Positions 44,732 through 54,621 are shown, counted from the first letter of the stretch. The stretch is DNA of 64,000 bases from JANQEU01 sp965601455 (GCA_965601455.1 OZ271831.1:1550001-1614000); one strand, 5' to 3'. The notes: generated by a model from the letters alone, not told the origin. Translations and numbers: made by a program.

Positions 44732-46633
44732 TTATTCAGACCAATCAATCTTAAATGCTTTTAATCCTTTACCCAAAAAGGTCGGAACGAATAGGGTACT
44801 TAACTCTTCATCATATTCAAAATCAGCGGTGTTGAATTTGCCTCTTTCGTCAAGTAACAGTGTGACATCACCTTGTGGTGACAAGTAGTAGATCAGTCCT
44901 TTCCATTGCGAGATGATCATACCGCCATTATCAAGTGCTCTTACCCCATCAATAATTCCTGAGCCGAATGAGGCTATTTCGGATGTTTCTTTGGTCTCAA
45001 GATTAATGGAATACAGTTTTGATCCATCACCGCTTCCAATGAAGATATTCTCGTCGGCAATGAAAATTCCGTTGGTATTGGCCAGTTCATCACTTACCAA
45101 CCAGCTCACGATTTTGCCTTTCTTCAAAGTAAAAATGTCCACGGCGTCAACTGACGGATCGGAATTAGAGATGTAGATATTGCCTTTTTTGTCAACTGTA
45201 ATATCATTTGGAAACGCAGTGCCATCTGGAAACGAATATTTTCTTATAATTTCCGCTTTCTCGATTGATATTTCGACTAATTCCTTTCTATCCACTACGA
45301 ATAGTTTGTCACCCGATTTGCCAATACCTGTCGGGGCGTTTAACCCACCAATCCACAATGAATCTAACATATCACCGGTAGTACTCATTTTGGAGACGAA
45401 TCCTTCGGGATTGGATTTTTTATACGTTTGTCCATCAAAGTGACTCACATAGAGAACATCTCCCTTATCATCGTATAATGTAGATTCGGGGGCAAGCTCC
45501 GATATTTTTTTACTCCAGATTTCTTGAATTTTGGGATTCAAAGATGACTTGACCGGTTGAATAGGTTTATCACTCAGAAATCTAAAACCCCAGCCTCCGA
45601 ATTGATCTTTGCTAATGACAAATAATTCGTTTACACCTTTTTGTACCTTCAGGTAAAGGGTATCCCGCGAATGAATCGCGCCGGTAAAGGAGTTTCCTCT
45701 GCTCCTGTAGGCGTAATCCCCTGAATAGATCAATTCTTGGTTTAAAAACACTTTGGCCGCATCGCTGTAGGCAAAAGCCATTTTGATAGTTTCTTCTGAA
45801 TCAGAGTAGAAAAGCGAACGGGCATAAACACAGTTTAGGTCCTTGTCATTTTTTCTATACTTCGAAATATTCACAAGCCCTGTCTCATCTGCCTCAATAT
45901 CCTCCCAGCCAGCATAAAAGTCCTTATAGAATGCAGCTACTCGGTTTGAATTAAAAGATTCACTTGACTGTAGACTGGACAACTGCCAATTTGGAAACTG
46001 GTTGTTTTTAGAGGGGGAACCAGGCTCTTCAACTTTATCCAAATCATTAGTGCTTTGAATACTGATATTGGAGAAGTATACATCGCCCCTGCCACCATTA
46101 AAGATAAGGTCTCCATCTACAGGAGCGTGAGCCAGTTCTTTAACGAAGAGCACTGAATTTTTCATATTTTCAATGAAAATGCGTGCCTGTTCATCTAGCA
46201 CTTCTATTCTTATTCGCACCCATTTTTCCAACTCGAGGTCAAGGCTGGAGGTGTAGCCCTCACCAGAGTACAGTTGCCAACAGGTCACCCCATTAAATAC
46301 AGGGGCATATTGCAGCGCATCATCATAGAGTCCCACCCTGTGAGGGCGGACGTATATTTGTTCGGATCTTTGTTCGGATTGAACCCTGAAGTCGATTCCG
46401 GGATAAGATCTAACATCCGGAATCCAGACATCAGCCTCTATAATTCCATTTTTAAATGATGTCTTCCATTGGGCACTTCCTTTAAGACATTTTCTTCCCT
46501 GAAACTCTACTATTTCTCCATGGTCTAATTGAAAATTAGTAGTGTCTATGGGTACACTTTGAGACCATACGTTCTGAACTGAAAACAATAGTATGATAAT
46601 TAATGGTGTCCCAAAATGACTTTGTTTAATCAT
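44732..46633 (-). CDS. Exported SMP-30/gluconolactonase-like beta-propeller with N-terminal jelly-roll
   Basis: A 633-residue protein with a signal peptide (about 1-24). Residues 30-190 look like a LamG-type jelly roll (IIEADVWIPDVRSYPGIDFRV), 200-360 a further beta domain, and 365-633 a six-bladed SMP-30-like propeller (GDVLYVSHFDGQTYKK, GLNAPTGIG, FPNDITVDKKGNIYISNS, DNGGMIISQW). It probably binds or processes a sugar lactone or glycan. It is transcribed divergently from the membrane HTH regulator 98 bp away, so that protein may control it. Confidence 0.82.
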   Translation of the reverse strand: MIKQSHFGTPLIIILLFSVQNVWSQSVPIDTTNFQLDHGEIVEFQGRKCLKGSAQWKTSFKNGIIEADVWIPDVRSYPGIDFRVQSEQRSEQIYVRPHRVGLYDDALQYAPVFNGVTCWQLYSGEGYTSSLDLELEKWVRIRIEVLDEQARIFIENMKNSVLFVKELAHAPVDGDLIFNGGRGDVYFSNISIQSTNDLDKVEEPGSPSKNNQFPNWQLSSLQSSESFNSNRVAAFYKDFYAGWEDIEADETGLVNISKYRKNDKDLNCVYARSLFYSDSEETIKMAFAYSDAAKVFLNQELIYSGDYAYRSRGNSFTGAIHSRDTLYLKVQKGVNELFVISKDQFGGWGFRFLSDKPIQPVKSSLNPKIQEIWSKKISELAPESTLYDDKGDVLYVSHFDGQTYKKSNPEGFVSKMSTTGDMLDSLWIGGLNAPTGIGKSGDKLFVVDRKELVEISIEKAEIIRKYSFPDGTAFPNDITVDKKGNIYISNSDPSVDAVDIFTLKKGKIVSWLVSDELANTNGIFIADENIFIGSGDGSKLYSINLETKETSEIASFGSGIIDGVRALDNGGMIISQWKGLIYYLSPQGDVTLLLDERGKFNTADFEYDEELSTLFVPTFLGKGLKAFKIDWSE

Positions 46634-46643
46634 GATTGATTCA

Positions 46644-46663
46644 TTTGATTTATGCTAATCAAA
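46644..46663. promoter_or_regulatory. Palindrome between divergent propeller and HTH genes
   Basis: TTTGATT (46644-46650) and AATCAAA (46657-46663) form a perfect 7-bp inverted repeat with a 6-bp spacer. It lies 10 bp before the propeller start at 46633 and 68 bp before the regulator start at 46732. It is a candidate operator for the neighbouring HTH regulator. Confidence 0.4.
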
Positions 46664-46731
46664 TAGATAGCCTTCGGAAAAAATACTTCTTTTGCGTTCG
46701 TTTAAGGTTCATTTTTAATTCACTTTATTAA

Positions 46732-47982
46732 ATGACTCAAACTGAGAGAAATCTTATAATTGATTATAAAGATCAGATATCGAAAAAATTACGAATAGAA
46801 GGTGAATGGAAACAGCGTCATTTTCTTCAACTGATTGAATTAATAGAGAAAGAGTCTGGCATAAAAATCAGCCTGTCGACGATCAAACGAATTTGGGGAG
46901 AGAACCTGATAAATCCTCCTCATCCATCGACTTTAAATGCATTGGTTTCTGTACTGGGCTATGAAAATTGGGCTGCTTTTAAAGCGTATCAGTTGAATAT
47001 GGTTCCTGGTCATGCAAACAAATCAGTCCGGAAAAATTGGTATTTTCTTGCACTCTTAGCACTAGCATTGGTCATTACTATTTATGCCATTAATGAACAA
47101 ATGAGTAAGTCCGGTGTACAGATAAATGGCGATGTAGTTTTTGAAGTGGAAAAGTCTATCCATTCAGGAGTTCCAAATACGGTTGTGTTTAATTATGATG
47201 TTTCTAATGTTTCAGCCGATAGTTTCTTCATTCAACAGTCCTGGAACAATGCAACCAAGCAGCTAATAGACCCGCAGAACAGTCATTTTTCCTCTCTGTA
47301 TTACTATCCGGGTTTTCACCAGGCAAAACTCATAGCCAATGATTCAGTAGTTAAGACCTTGCCTGTGCATGTTTTATCTGATGGATGGGTAGCAACCATA
47401 AGGCGTGATTCATATGACCTAATTCCCACGTATCTTACAATTGCTCCACAAGCTGAAAACGGCCTTAGTATAAGTAGAAACGATCTTATGCAGAAAGTGG
47501 GGGATGAGGGCGATTTTCAAATTACCTATTACAACAGCAAAGATTTTGGAGGCGTATCCAGTAGCGATTTTCAGCTGATGACAAGAGTGAAAAATGACAG
47601 TCTTAAAAACTCCGTATGTCCGATGGTTGAAATCATGATGGTGTGCGAAGTAAATATTTTCAGGGTTCGACTCACATCAAAAGGCTGTGAAAATCTGGCC
47701 AGAGTGAGAATGGGAGAAGTCATCTGGACCGGTAGCGATCACAGCTTATTGGATTTTGGCACAGATCTATACGGCTGGCAAACCCTGAAGCTGGACGTGC
47801 GTAATAAGCTGGCTATAGGGCACTTAAATGGTAGGGAGATTTTTAGTATTGATTTTTCCCAGGATTTTGGAACGATCAAAGCTCTGGCCTATCGATTTTC
47901 AGGAGCAGGATCCATCGGTTACGTGCAGCTAACCGACCCACTGAAAGGGACGTTTTATCAAGAGGATTTTTCTTCGTTGTAG
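46732..47982 (+). CDS. Single-pass membrane HTH regulator
   Basis: A 416-residue protein. Residues 10-90 are a winged-helix-like DNA-binding domain (HFLQLIELIEKESGIKISLSTIKRIWGENLINPPHPSTLNALV), followed by one transmembrane helix (103-120) and a 290-residue extracytoplasmic domain. In that domain YGWQTLKLDVRNKLAIGHLNGREIF is beta-rich. This ToxR-like layout allows a signal outside to change transcription inside directly. It is divergent from the SMP-30-like protein, its most likely target. The outer domain was not recognised. Confidence 0.78.
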   Translation: MTQTERNLIIDYKDQISKKLRIEGEWKQRHFLQLIELIEKESGIKISLSTIKRIWGENLINPPHPSTLNALVSVLGYENWAAFKAYQLNMVPGHANKSVRKNWYFLALLALALVITIYAINEQMSKSGVQINGDVVFEVEKSIHSGVPNTVVFNYDVSNVSADSFFIQQSWNNATKQLIDPQNSHFSSLYYYPGFHQAKLIANDSVVKTLPVHVLSDGWVATIRRDSYDLIPTYLTIAPQAENGLSISRNDLMQKVGDEGDFQITYYNSKDFGGVSSSDFQLMTRVKNDSLKNSVCPMVEIMMVCEVNIFRVRLTSKGCENLARVRMGEVIWTGSDHSLLDFGTDLYGWQTLKLDVRNKLAIGHLNGREIFSIDFSQDFGTIKALAYRFSGAGSIGYVQLTDPLKGTFYQEDFSSL

Positions 47983-47986
47983 CCCA

Positions 47987-48559
47987 TTAATTGCTACTTT
48001 CAAACAGTTCAATCGCATTCAAATATTTTATCCCTCCAGCCTCGGTTTGATCGAAAATAAATCCGCCCATTTCAGGATGGTTTTCATCAATCCAGTTTAA
48101 AAATTGCTCTCTGTTTGCAACAAATAAAGAGTCGTTGAAGATGACATATTTGGTCGTTTCAACGGTGGTTATTTTATCTTCTTCAAAATGAATAAGGTGT
48201 TCAGTGACGATTGGTTCTTCATGAAGGAAAGTGATCCTTTTGTCTATTTTAGAAATTTTGACTTTTACCACTTCGTTTTCCTGTCCGATTTCCAGGATTT
48301 TGTATGTCGGCTCAAACACAGAATCCCATCTTAACCATTCGATGTACTCTTCTTTGGAAAAGGTCTGCTCATAGTCGTAATCGGTTTCCCTTGTCAGTAG
48401 GCTATCGGTCAGTAACGCTTCTAGTCCGGATGCATCTGACTGGTCAAGAATTTCATAGTAGTTCTTAGCGATTTCCAATTTATCAAATTCGTTTTCAGAA
48501 TTTCTGCAGGAAGCAATTCCGATAAGGAATAGGAGAAAGAGGGCAATAATTTTATTCAT
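47987..48559 (-). CDS. Lipoprotein of unknown function, NTF2-like
   Basis: A 190-residue protein with lipobox Cys18 (LFLIGIASC). An early helical segment ASGLEALLTDSLLTRETDYDY is followed by strands such as VVKVKISKIDKRITFLHEEPIVTEHLIHFEEDKITTVETTKY. This suggests a SnoaL/NTF2-like fold. It converges with the HTH regulator (stops 5 bp apart). Below it 48560-48799 shows no gene. Function unknown. Confidence 0.6.
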   Translation of the reverse strand: MNKIIALFLLFLIGIASCRNSENEFDKLEIAKNYYEILDQSDASGLEALLTDSLLTRETDYDYEQTFSKEEYIEWLRWDSVFEPTYKILEIGQENEVVKVKISKIDKRITFLHEEPIVTEHLIHFEEDKITTVETTKYVIFNDSLFVANREQFLNWIDENHPEMGGFIFDQTEAGGIKYLNAIELFESSN

Positions 48560-48799
48560 TTTAAGTCTGTTTTAACATGCTTAACGTTCAGATATCACAC
48601 ACCCCTACCTTCAATTAGATAACTGCTAAAATGTCTAAAGGCATCTTCGATATCGTTTGTTGTGGTGCGTATCATTCTTTCAATTCCAGGGAAGGAACAT
48701 CTCATCTCGTCCCAATTACTCTCCGCCTCTAATAACGCATTCCTGGTCTGAATCTAAGTAATTGTTTAGAACGGTTTAGTTTACGAGTAGTTGCGTGGG

Positions 48800-50023
48800 T
48801 TAGTACCCCATTAACTTGTTTCGTATTTCATTCATCGCCTTTTCGGTCACAGCATCAACGTCCCTATTCATTAAAACTATTACTGCATCCTTTTTTTCTA
48901 AATCGAAATAAGCAGAAGTGAATACACCAAGATCAGAACCGGAATGACCGGTTAAACCGTTTGTATTGTCTCTCCAAAAGAAACGTTGCCTGGTACTTAA
49001 TGAATCCGGAAGCTGCAGTCTAAACATCTCTTTAAAAGACTTTTCTGACAGCAAGCTGTAGTCATTACTTTTTCCCTCATTAAGCAAAGTCTTTATCAAG
49101 ATTGTGAGATCATTAATGCTAGCATTTACTCCTCCATCCGGATATTGGGGATTTCCAAAATGAGGGTATTCTAAAAAGCTTTTATGTTCAAAGGGTGGAT
49201 TGAAAATTTTGGAAATTAGAAAATTACTTTTTGGTGAATTTACATCAGCACACAAGTTAAAAAACGGGACACATTGTTTTACATTATAGCGTTTGGCTAG
49301 TTAATCTAACTCAAAATCAGCCAATCTCCATCCAGTATTTTCCATTCCCAGAGGCTTGAAAATTTCTTCTGAAGAAAAATCAGCAAGGTTTTTCCCTGAA
49401 ATTGATTCTAAAACTAAACCAGCAACTCCCGCACCAAGATTACTATAGTCTCTTTCAGTACCTACAGGTGTATTTTTGAAGAATTCGGCATTATTATATA
49501 GGGAGCCTTCTGGAGAGAGTAGGGTTTTAATATGGTCAGAAAGTGAAATTTCAGAATCTTTATTAATAGCGTAAGAATCTATATCATAATAGTCATTAAT
49601 ACCAGAGGTATGCGTAGCCAAATGTCGAACAGTAATTCTATTTGAATTAATCTTTGGATTATCTATTCTGAATGGCAAATATGAATTGATGTCTTCATCT
49701 AAATTCAATTTCCCCTGGTCAACCAATTGTAATAAAGAGATTCCTAAAATAGGTTTACTAATAGAGGCAATATTGAACGGTGTATGTATATCAATTTTTG
49801 TTTGATCATCTATATCTGCATAGCCATAGCCCTTCAATAAAATAACTTCGTTGTTTTTAATTACCGAAATAGCCATTCCTGGAATTGCTGTCTCTTCCAT
49901 TTTTGCTCTTAGGTACTCGTCAATACTGTTAGCATTTTCGCTTTTTATTTCTTGCCTTGGCAAAAGGAACATGATTAGGGTTATTGCAAGAGCAAGTGAT
50001 AAAGTGATTTTTACTTTTTTCAT
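48800..50023 (-). pseudogene. Beta-lactamase-family serine hydrolase broken by one in-frame stop
   Basis: One reading frame from ATG 50023 (MKKVKITLSLALAITLI, signal peptide) to the stop at 48800 is interrupted by a single TAA at 49301-49303; the frame then continues without a shift. Before the stop are S-I-S-K in NIASISKPIL and YSN in RDYSNLGAGV. After it are PDGGVNASINDL and GHSGSDLGVF, the HxG-type motif. Joined, the protein would be about 407 residues, normal for the family. Either a recent nonsense mutation, a sequencing error, or a read-through site; no frameshift is involved. Confidence 0.85.
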
Positions 50024-50193
50024 TTGGTGTCTTTTCTTCAATTATCAAGACGCTTGATAATACAAACTGCTTCTGTGGTTAGAATTCTTTTTCAAATTTC
50101 AGGAAACGGCTAGATATAGTACGTGCCTCCGGGTTAATTAGGTTCTGCTAAAATATCCGTTTTGTATCTCGGTAAAGGCATAGGCTGTGTTGT

Positions 50194-51180
50194 TTACCAG
50201 ACGCTAGTATTCAGTTTTTCCATTGCGGTCCTTTCTCGAACTCCTAAATCCAACAGAATTTCGGAAGCTTGATTGATATATTTTTCGTCTAGTGTTTCTC
50301 CAGCTTTGTGAAATAGGTCTGATACATTTTTCCAGCGTTTTGCAATCTCCTCAAAGTCAACATAAGCCTCCTTAATTGCTTTGATTTTGAGTAGCTCATA
50401 GCTCTCTTTCAGAAAATCTCTATATAAGTTTCGGAAAAGAGATCCACCCGTTCCCGCCCTCTCCATAAGCACTGCGGTTGTTTGAAAATCAGATTTAATG
50501 TCTTCACTTGTTGCGAACCATTTCTTTATTTCTGTAGCTGCCTTCTGTATTCCTTTGTAGCTGATGTTGTTAATCGGTGGATTGAGATATTCCCGGGAGT
50601 TGTTTGAGATGGCATATTTAACAGCTGATTTCAAGTCGCTAAGCTTTTCTTTCTTACTGATAGTGAAACTTCTATTCCTTGAAGACATCGGGCCTTTTTC
50701 ATTTCTAGCCAATTCAAAGTTCTGTAAGGAGGCTTTTACCGACCCTCCCTGTTGTTCCGTGTCAATTAAATACACAGCTGCATTATCGTATCCGTACATC
50801 GCGACATAGTGTCCTGCGAAATGAATTTTCGTGGAGAAATAGTCCAGGTGGTAGCAATCTAGTTTTACCCCGACGGCCCTGTTGTTGTCAATTTCATTTC
50901 TGACGTTTGCCCAGGCCTTTGTTATGGATGAAGTTTCTTTCACTTCTAAATTCAAGTTCAAGTTGCGGCAAATGTGCTCGGTCAGAACATCAGGTTTTAC
51001 CCTGCCCCCGATAAAGGGGAAATTCATTGATTTCATATTCCAGAAAATAAAGCTCAATCCTTCCCCCAGTCCAAATAACATAGGTTCCGAAAGCTCTATA
51101 TCAAGCTGTCTTAGCAAGGTACCGGTAGTGGTGGATTCGCAATGTTGACCGACGAATGGTTTGAAATGCTCTATTTTCAT
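50194..51180 (-). CDS. BtrH_N/DUF4872 domain protein
   Basis: The start at 51180 matches the family start (MKIEHFKPFVGQHCESTTTG, with Cys14). The 328-residue protein has an N-terminal papain-like BtrH_N domain (GLGEGLSFIFW, HYVAMYGYDNAAVYLIDTEQQG with the likely His) and a helical DUF4872 C-terminal domain. BtrH moves an acyl group from a carrier protein onto an aminoglycoside in butirosin biosynthesis; here no carrier or biosynthetic genes are nearby, so an acyl-transfer or peptidase-like role is only inferred. A stub of a paralogue is at 42225-42308. Confidence 0.8.
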   Translation of the reverse strand: MKIEHFKPFVGQHCESTTTGTLLRQLDIELSEPMLFGLGEGLSFIFWNMKSMNFPFIGGRVKPDVLTEHICRNLNLNLEVKETSSITKAWANVRNEIDNNRAVGVKLDCYHLDYFSTKIHFAGHYVAMYGYDNAAVYLIDTEQQGGSVKASLQNFELARNEKGPMSSRNRSFTISKKEKLSDLKSAVKYAISNNSREYLNPPINNISYKGIQKAATEIKKWFATSEDIKSDFQTTAVLMERAGTGGSLFRNLYRDFLKESYELLKIKAIKEAYVDFEEIAKRWKNVSDLFHKAGETLDEKYINQASEILLDLGVRERTAMEKLNTSVW

Positions 51181-51429
51181 GACTTTGTTTGGCAAAGAAA
51201 GTAGACGTAGTGACAGCCCTATGTCACTGGTTGTTGGAATGTGTTTGATCGCGACTGACGCTCAGAGCAAATTCCTTCAAATTGATTCTGAAGATACTGT
51301 TTTGTAATGAAAATTGCTTAGGGCCAAGTTCTGCTCATTGGGCTGATTATTTATTGGCGTGGGGTTTAAAATTGTTTAAATAAGAGCGAAAAAGAAACCG
51401 TTAGTTGCTGCAATCGTAATTAGAGTGGT

Positions 51430-51951
51430 ATGGAGTTATTACGAACATCCCTGGACAGATATTTCAAAGCCAGAGTTGCTAACGTTGAAGAAGCTAAAGA
51501 TTTGACACAAGAGGTTTTGCTAAAAACATTTGAAGCAGACCGGCTTGATGAAATTCGTAACCTCAAAAGCTGGGTGTTCACTATAGCTAAGAATACCCTC
51601 ACCGACTACTACAAGAAAAAATCCCCAATCATACCAATAGATCTTATGATGGCAGAAGAAGATGTTGAAACCCCAACCAGCATGAAAATGCTACAGGAAT
51701 CTTTGATCAATTGCATGGAAAAATACATTAAACTCCTGGACAAAGAGGATGCAGAATTACTAAATAAGACATACCTCCAGCAAACCACACAGAAAGAGCT
51801 CGCCCATGAGCTCGACATTCCTTACCCCACTTTAAGATCAAAGGTGCAAAGAGCCCGGTTACGGGTGCGCAAAATGTTTGAGCATGATTGCCAGTTGGAA
51901 GTAAGCACCTGTGGTCAGGTGATCGATTGCCAGGAAAAAAAAGTGTGCTGA
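51430..51951 (+). CDS. ECF sigma factor, SigZ-like, with Cys-rich C-terminus
   Basis: A 173-residue sigma factor. Region 2 is RVANVEEAKDLTQEVLLKTFEA and LKSWVFTIAKNTLTDYYKKK (about 18-65). Region 4 is DAELLNKTYLQQTTQKELAHELDIPYPTLRSKVQRARLRVRK (about 105-150). The tail holds four Cys (CQLEVSTCGQVIDCQEKKVC), as in SigZ-type factors, and could sense redox or metal. It leads a plus-strand unit with two exported or membrane proteins. No separate anti-sigma gene is obvious. Confidence 0.92.
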   Translation: MELLRTSLDRYFKARVANVEEAKDLTQEVLLKTFEADRLDEIRNLKSWVFTIAKNTLTDYYKKKSPIIPIDLMMAEEDVETPTSMKMLQESLINCMEKYIKLLDKEDAELLNKTYLQQTTQKELAHELDIPYPTLRSKVQRARLRVRKMFEHDCQLEVSTCGQVIDCQEKKVC

Positions 51952-52007
51952 TCCTGCATCATTTTTAAGTTTCCAAGTCTTATAGGTTGAAATAAAACTT
52001 GTAAGAC

Positions 52008-52373
52008 ATGAAAAAAGTACTTTTTACATTTACCCTTATTCTAACTTCATTTATCGCATTGTCTCAAGCGGCTAAAAAAGGATGTAATCCATCTGCCTGT
52101 AAGCCGGGGAACACAAAAGTAGAGGAGGCACTTGTGATCACCGACCTTAGAGAATCATTGGTGAGTTTAAAACAAGAGCTGAAGGCCCAACACATACTTG
52201 AGGTTTCCTCTGTTACCATCGGCATGAGTGAGGAAGAAAGTCTTGACATCATAGTGGAAGAAGTGAATATGCTCGAAGGTTTGCTAGGCAAGAGTCACAC
52301 CAATTTCAAAAAATGGGAAGGAGCCAAACTGGTGGCTCGCCTGGAATCCACCATCAATGAAATGAAAGATTAA
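52008..52373 (+). CDS. Small exported protein in the SigZ-like operon
   Basis: A 121-residue protein with a signal peptide (about 1-20, ending IALSQA). The mature N-terminus has two Cys (KKGCNPSACKPGN) and the rest is a long amphipathic helix pair (LRESLVSLKQELKAQHIL, ESLDIIVEEVNMLEGLLG). It begins 56 bp after the sigma stop and is followed 21 bp later by the membrane protein at 52395. The Cys pair may match the redox character of the sigma tail. No homologue recognised. Confidence 0.65.
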   Translation: MKKVLFTFTLILTSFIALSQAAKKGCNPSACKPGNTKVEEALVITDLRESLVSLKQELKAQHILEVSSVTIGMSEEESLDIIVEEVNMLEGLLGKSHTNFKKWEGAKLVARLESTINEMKD

Positions 52374-52394
52374 TCAGCCATTGCACCATTTCCG

Positions 52395-53411
52395 ATGCGA
52401 TCAATCATAAGTGTTTTTGTTGCTACGCTGTTTTTGGGATTATGTGTGAGTGGAATCTGGTTGTTTATCACAAAAGCAGATTCATACGTCGTCTTTCTCC
52501 ATGTTTTTTTTGGGGCATTGTTTCTCTGCAGTGCCCTGTTTCACTTTTCTAAGAATCTAAAGTCCCTCATCCATTATCTGAAAAACTTCAAAGGAAAGGT
52601 TGCTGTATTATTATCAGTCTCCATTCTTACATTGGCATTATTGCAAATCCAACCCATTCCTTTTTTGAATATCGCCTACGCCAGAATGAAGGCCCAACAA
52701 CCATCAGAAACTGATGCATCTTCTTATGAGATTTTTCAGATGAAAGATGATACAAATCTTACAATAGAGATTAGAGCGGGAAAGCACTTTTGGTTTCCGC
52801 AGATGGCTCTTTGGATTGAAGATTCAACAGGCAACTTCGTCCAATCATTAATGGTAACACACTCCACCGCAAAGGGTGAATTTATAGGTGGGCGAACCAA
52901 AGAAAACTATAGGTCATTTGACTCAGGTAAGGGGGAGGAGATTTTCTCTGACCAACTTCGCCGGGTGGATGCGCTGCCATATTGGTCGCATGCCAGGGGG
53001 ATACGGGCTCCCGATGGTCTATACACACCTTTGCCTTCAGATCCTCTACCGGATGCGATCACAGGAGCAACTCCAAGTGGCTCGTTTCTGATAGAATCTA
53101 GCTATCCTGAACTTTCTAAATTCAAATTGCTATTGGAGGTCAATGTTGCCTTTGACGACAATCGCTTTTTTTCTGAATACGACTACCCTGATGACTCTCT
53201 TTACCATAGCGGCACAGGCTTACTGGGTCAGCCGTCAGTGGTCTATGAGGTGGACATTGACCTGGAAGAGGCTGAAAACTACTATGTAATGCATTATAAA
53301 GGTCGGACGTTTCCATCAGGAGCAAGTGGAGAGCTGTTTTTGAATAAGAAAGGGCTGACCACCGCTTTGCAGATTGTGGATCTCGCACTTGTCAAAATCA
53401 ATACATTTTAG
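52395..53411 (+). CDS. Membrane protein with DUF2271-like extracytoplasmic domain
   Basis: A 338-residue protein. The first 95 residues hold three or four hydrophobic helices (VFVATLFLGLCVSGIWLF, YVVFLHVFFGALFLCSALFHF, VAVLLSVSILTLALLQIQP) like a DUF4405-type cytochrome-b-fold anchor with conserved His. The rest is beta-rich and resembles DUF2271 (IEIRAGKHFWFPQMALWIEDSTGNFVQSLMVT). It probably takes part in periplasmic electron transfer or maturation. It is third in the SigZ-like operon. Confidence 0.7.
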   Translation: MRSIISVFVATLFLGLCVSGIWLFITKADSYVVFLHVFFGALFLCSALFHFSKNLKSLIHYLKNFKGKVAVLLSVSILTLALLQIQPIPFLNIAYARMKAQQPSETDASSYEIFQMKDDTNLTIEIRAGKHFWFPQMALWIEDSTGNFVQSLMVTHSTAKGEFIGGRTKENYRSFDSGKGEEIFSDQLRRVDALPYWSHARGIRAPDGLYTPLPSDPLPDAITGATPSGSFLIESSYPELSKFKLLLEVNVAFDDNRFFSEYDYPDDSLYHSGTGLLGQPSVVYEVDIDLEEAENYYVMHYKGRTFPSGASGELFLNKKGLTTALQIVDLALVKINTF

Positions 53412-53576
53412 CGATTAACCGATAGATTTTTATACGATGTTAGCACTAGTATTTTAATCAATTATTCCATGACTTTCGGTTTTTTATCCAGCCAAAACCA
53501 CAGGGCACAAATGCCCAGATAGGCTAACGTAAGTGGTACAATAAAAAACAGTTCGATTGCATGACCTCTTCCATGA

Positions 53577-54545
53577 TTATTGATTTTCAGCTTTTAGAAT
53601 TTGACCGTATGTGGTCACATGATGTCCTTTTTTTTCAAGGAATCGTTTGACGTGAGTAACATGGGCACTACCAACCGTCAGAAGTATATTTTGAGCATTA
53701 TTTGCATTGGCCGTTTCAATGATCCGATTGGCCATTTTTTCATTTCTTTTAAGCCAATAGTCTTTGATGAATTGAGCCTCTTTAGACTTAGGAAGCCTGT
53801 CCGGCAGGTCGTGGATAAGATCAGAAAACGAATCTTGAAACTCATCGCCATTGATGAATTCAATGAGTCGGCCTTCCTTTTCGGCCTGCTTATAGTTTTT
53901 CTGTGTTTTGAGAAATACCCGTATCGGCTTCCATTTTAAGCTGAAGAACAGCTTTTTCATCACTTTTCCGTTTGCGGCAAGAAATTCCTTCTCTCCATCT
54001 CGATAGTCTATCCCATGTAGGTGATCTACCCCCAATTGTTGAGCGGCAGGAAATACCATCAGTCCATATTCTGATTCAGATTGGTCGGAGTAGTACACTG
54101 ATAGATAACCAAGTGAGACTCCGTTGTTCAAAGCCTGAAACCAATGGTAGTAACCGTTCCAGAAGTCGTAATTGATGTAGGCTTCTGCGCCCTTCAGTAG
54201 TTGTTCATTGTTACTGCGGGCATTCCTAAAATCAATGTTTCCACCATCAGGTATCTTGCCGCTATTTGAGATATAATCCTGTAGCGTATCTCTTAGCTGA
54301 TATGCTTTTCTCATGGTATTAGACCGTACTTCATTTAGACTAGCCGTATCAGTTGTGGGAATAGCTTCAATACAGATAATTTCAGGATCAAGTTCTTTAA
54401 TGAAGGATTGCACCTTATCAAAGCTTTGCAGCGACTGATATTCTTTATTAAAGCTGTGTGCAGTACCAATAATGGTTACATTAATTTCCTGAGCATATAA
54501 CCAGCTGTTGGCCATGGCTAAAAGAAGTGTGATGATTGTTTTCAT
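53577..54545 (-). CDS. Exported DUF5694/TraB-like protein
   Basis: A 322-residue protein with a signal peptide (1-18). The start INVTIIGTAHSFNKEY has the GTAH motif of the TraB/PrgY/Tiki superfamily, with a Glu strand at EIICIEAIPTTDT. The C-terminal ILLTVGSAHVTHVKRFLEKKG supplies the second conserved H. TraB-like members may be metalloproteases. It is divergent from the LytTR regulator at 54705, whose upstream repeats could control both genes. Confidence 0.82.
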   Translation of the reverse strand: MKTIITLLLAMANSWLYAQEINVTIIGTAHSFNKEYQSLQSFDKVQSFIKELDPEIICIEAIPTTDTASLNEVRSNTMRKAYQLRDTLQDYISNSGKIPDGGNIDFRNARSNNEQLLKGAEAYINYDFWNGYYHWFQALNNGVSLGYLSVYYSDQSESEYGLMVFPAAQQLGVDHLHGIDYRDGEKEFLAANGKVMKKLFFSLKWKPIRVFLKTQKNYKQAEKEGRLIEFINGDEFQDSFSDLIHDLPDRLPKSKEAQFIKDYWLKRNEKMANRIIETANANNAQNILLTVGSAHVTHVKRFLEKKGHHVTTYGQILKAENQ

Positions 54546-54621
54546 TTCGTGATTTCTTTCTTCAAATCACGTTTGCTTCGAAATCACATAATTGAAATAT
54601 TGGCTCAATTCCGTTTTTGAA

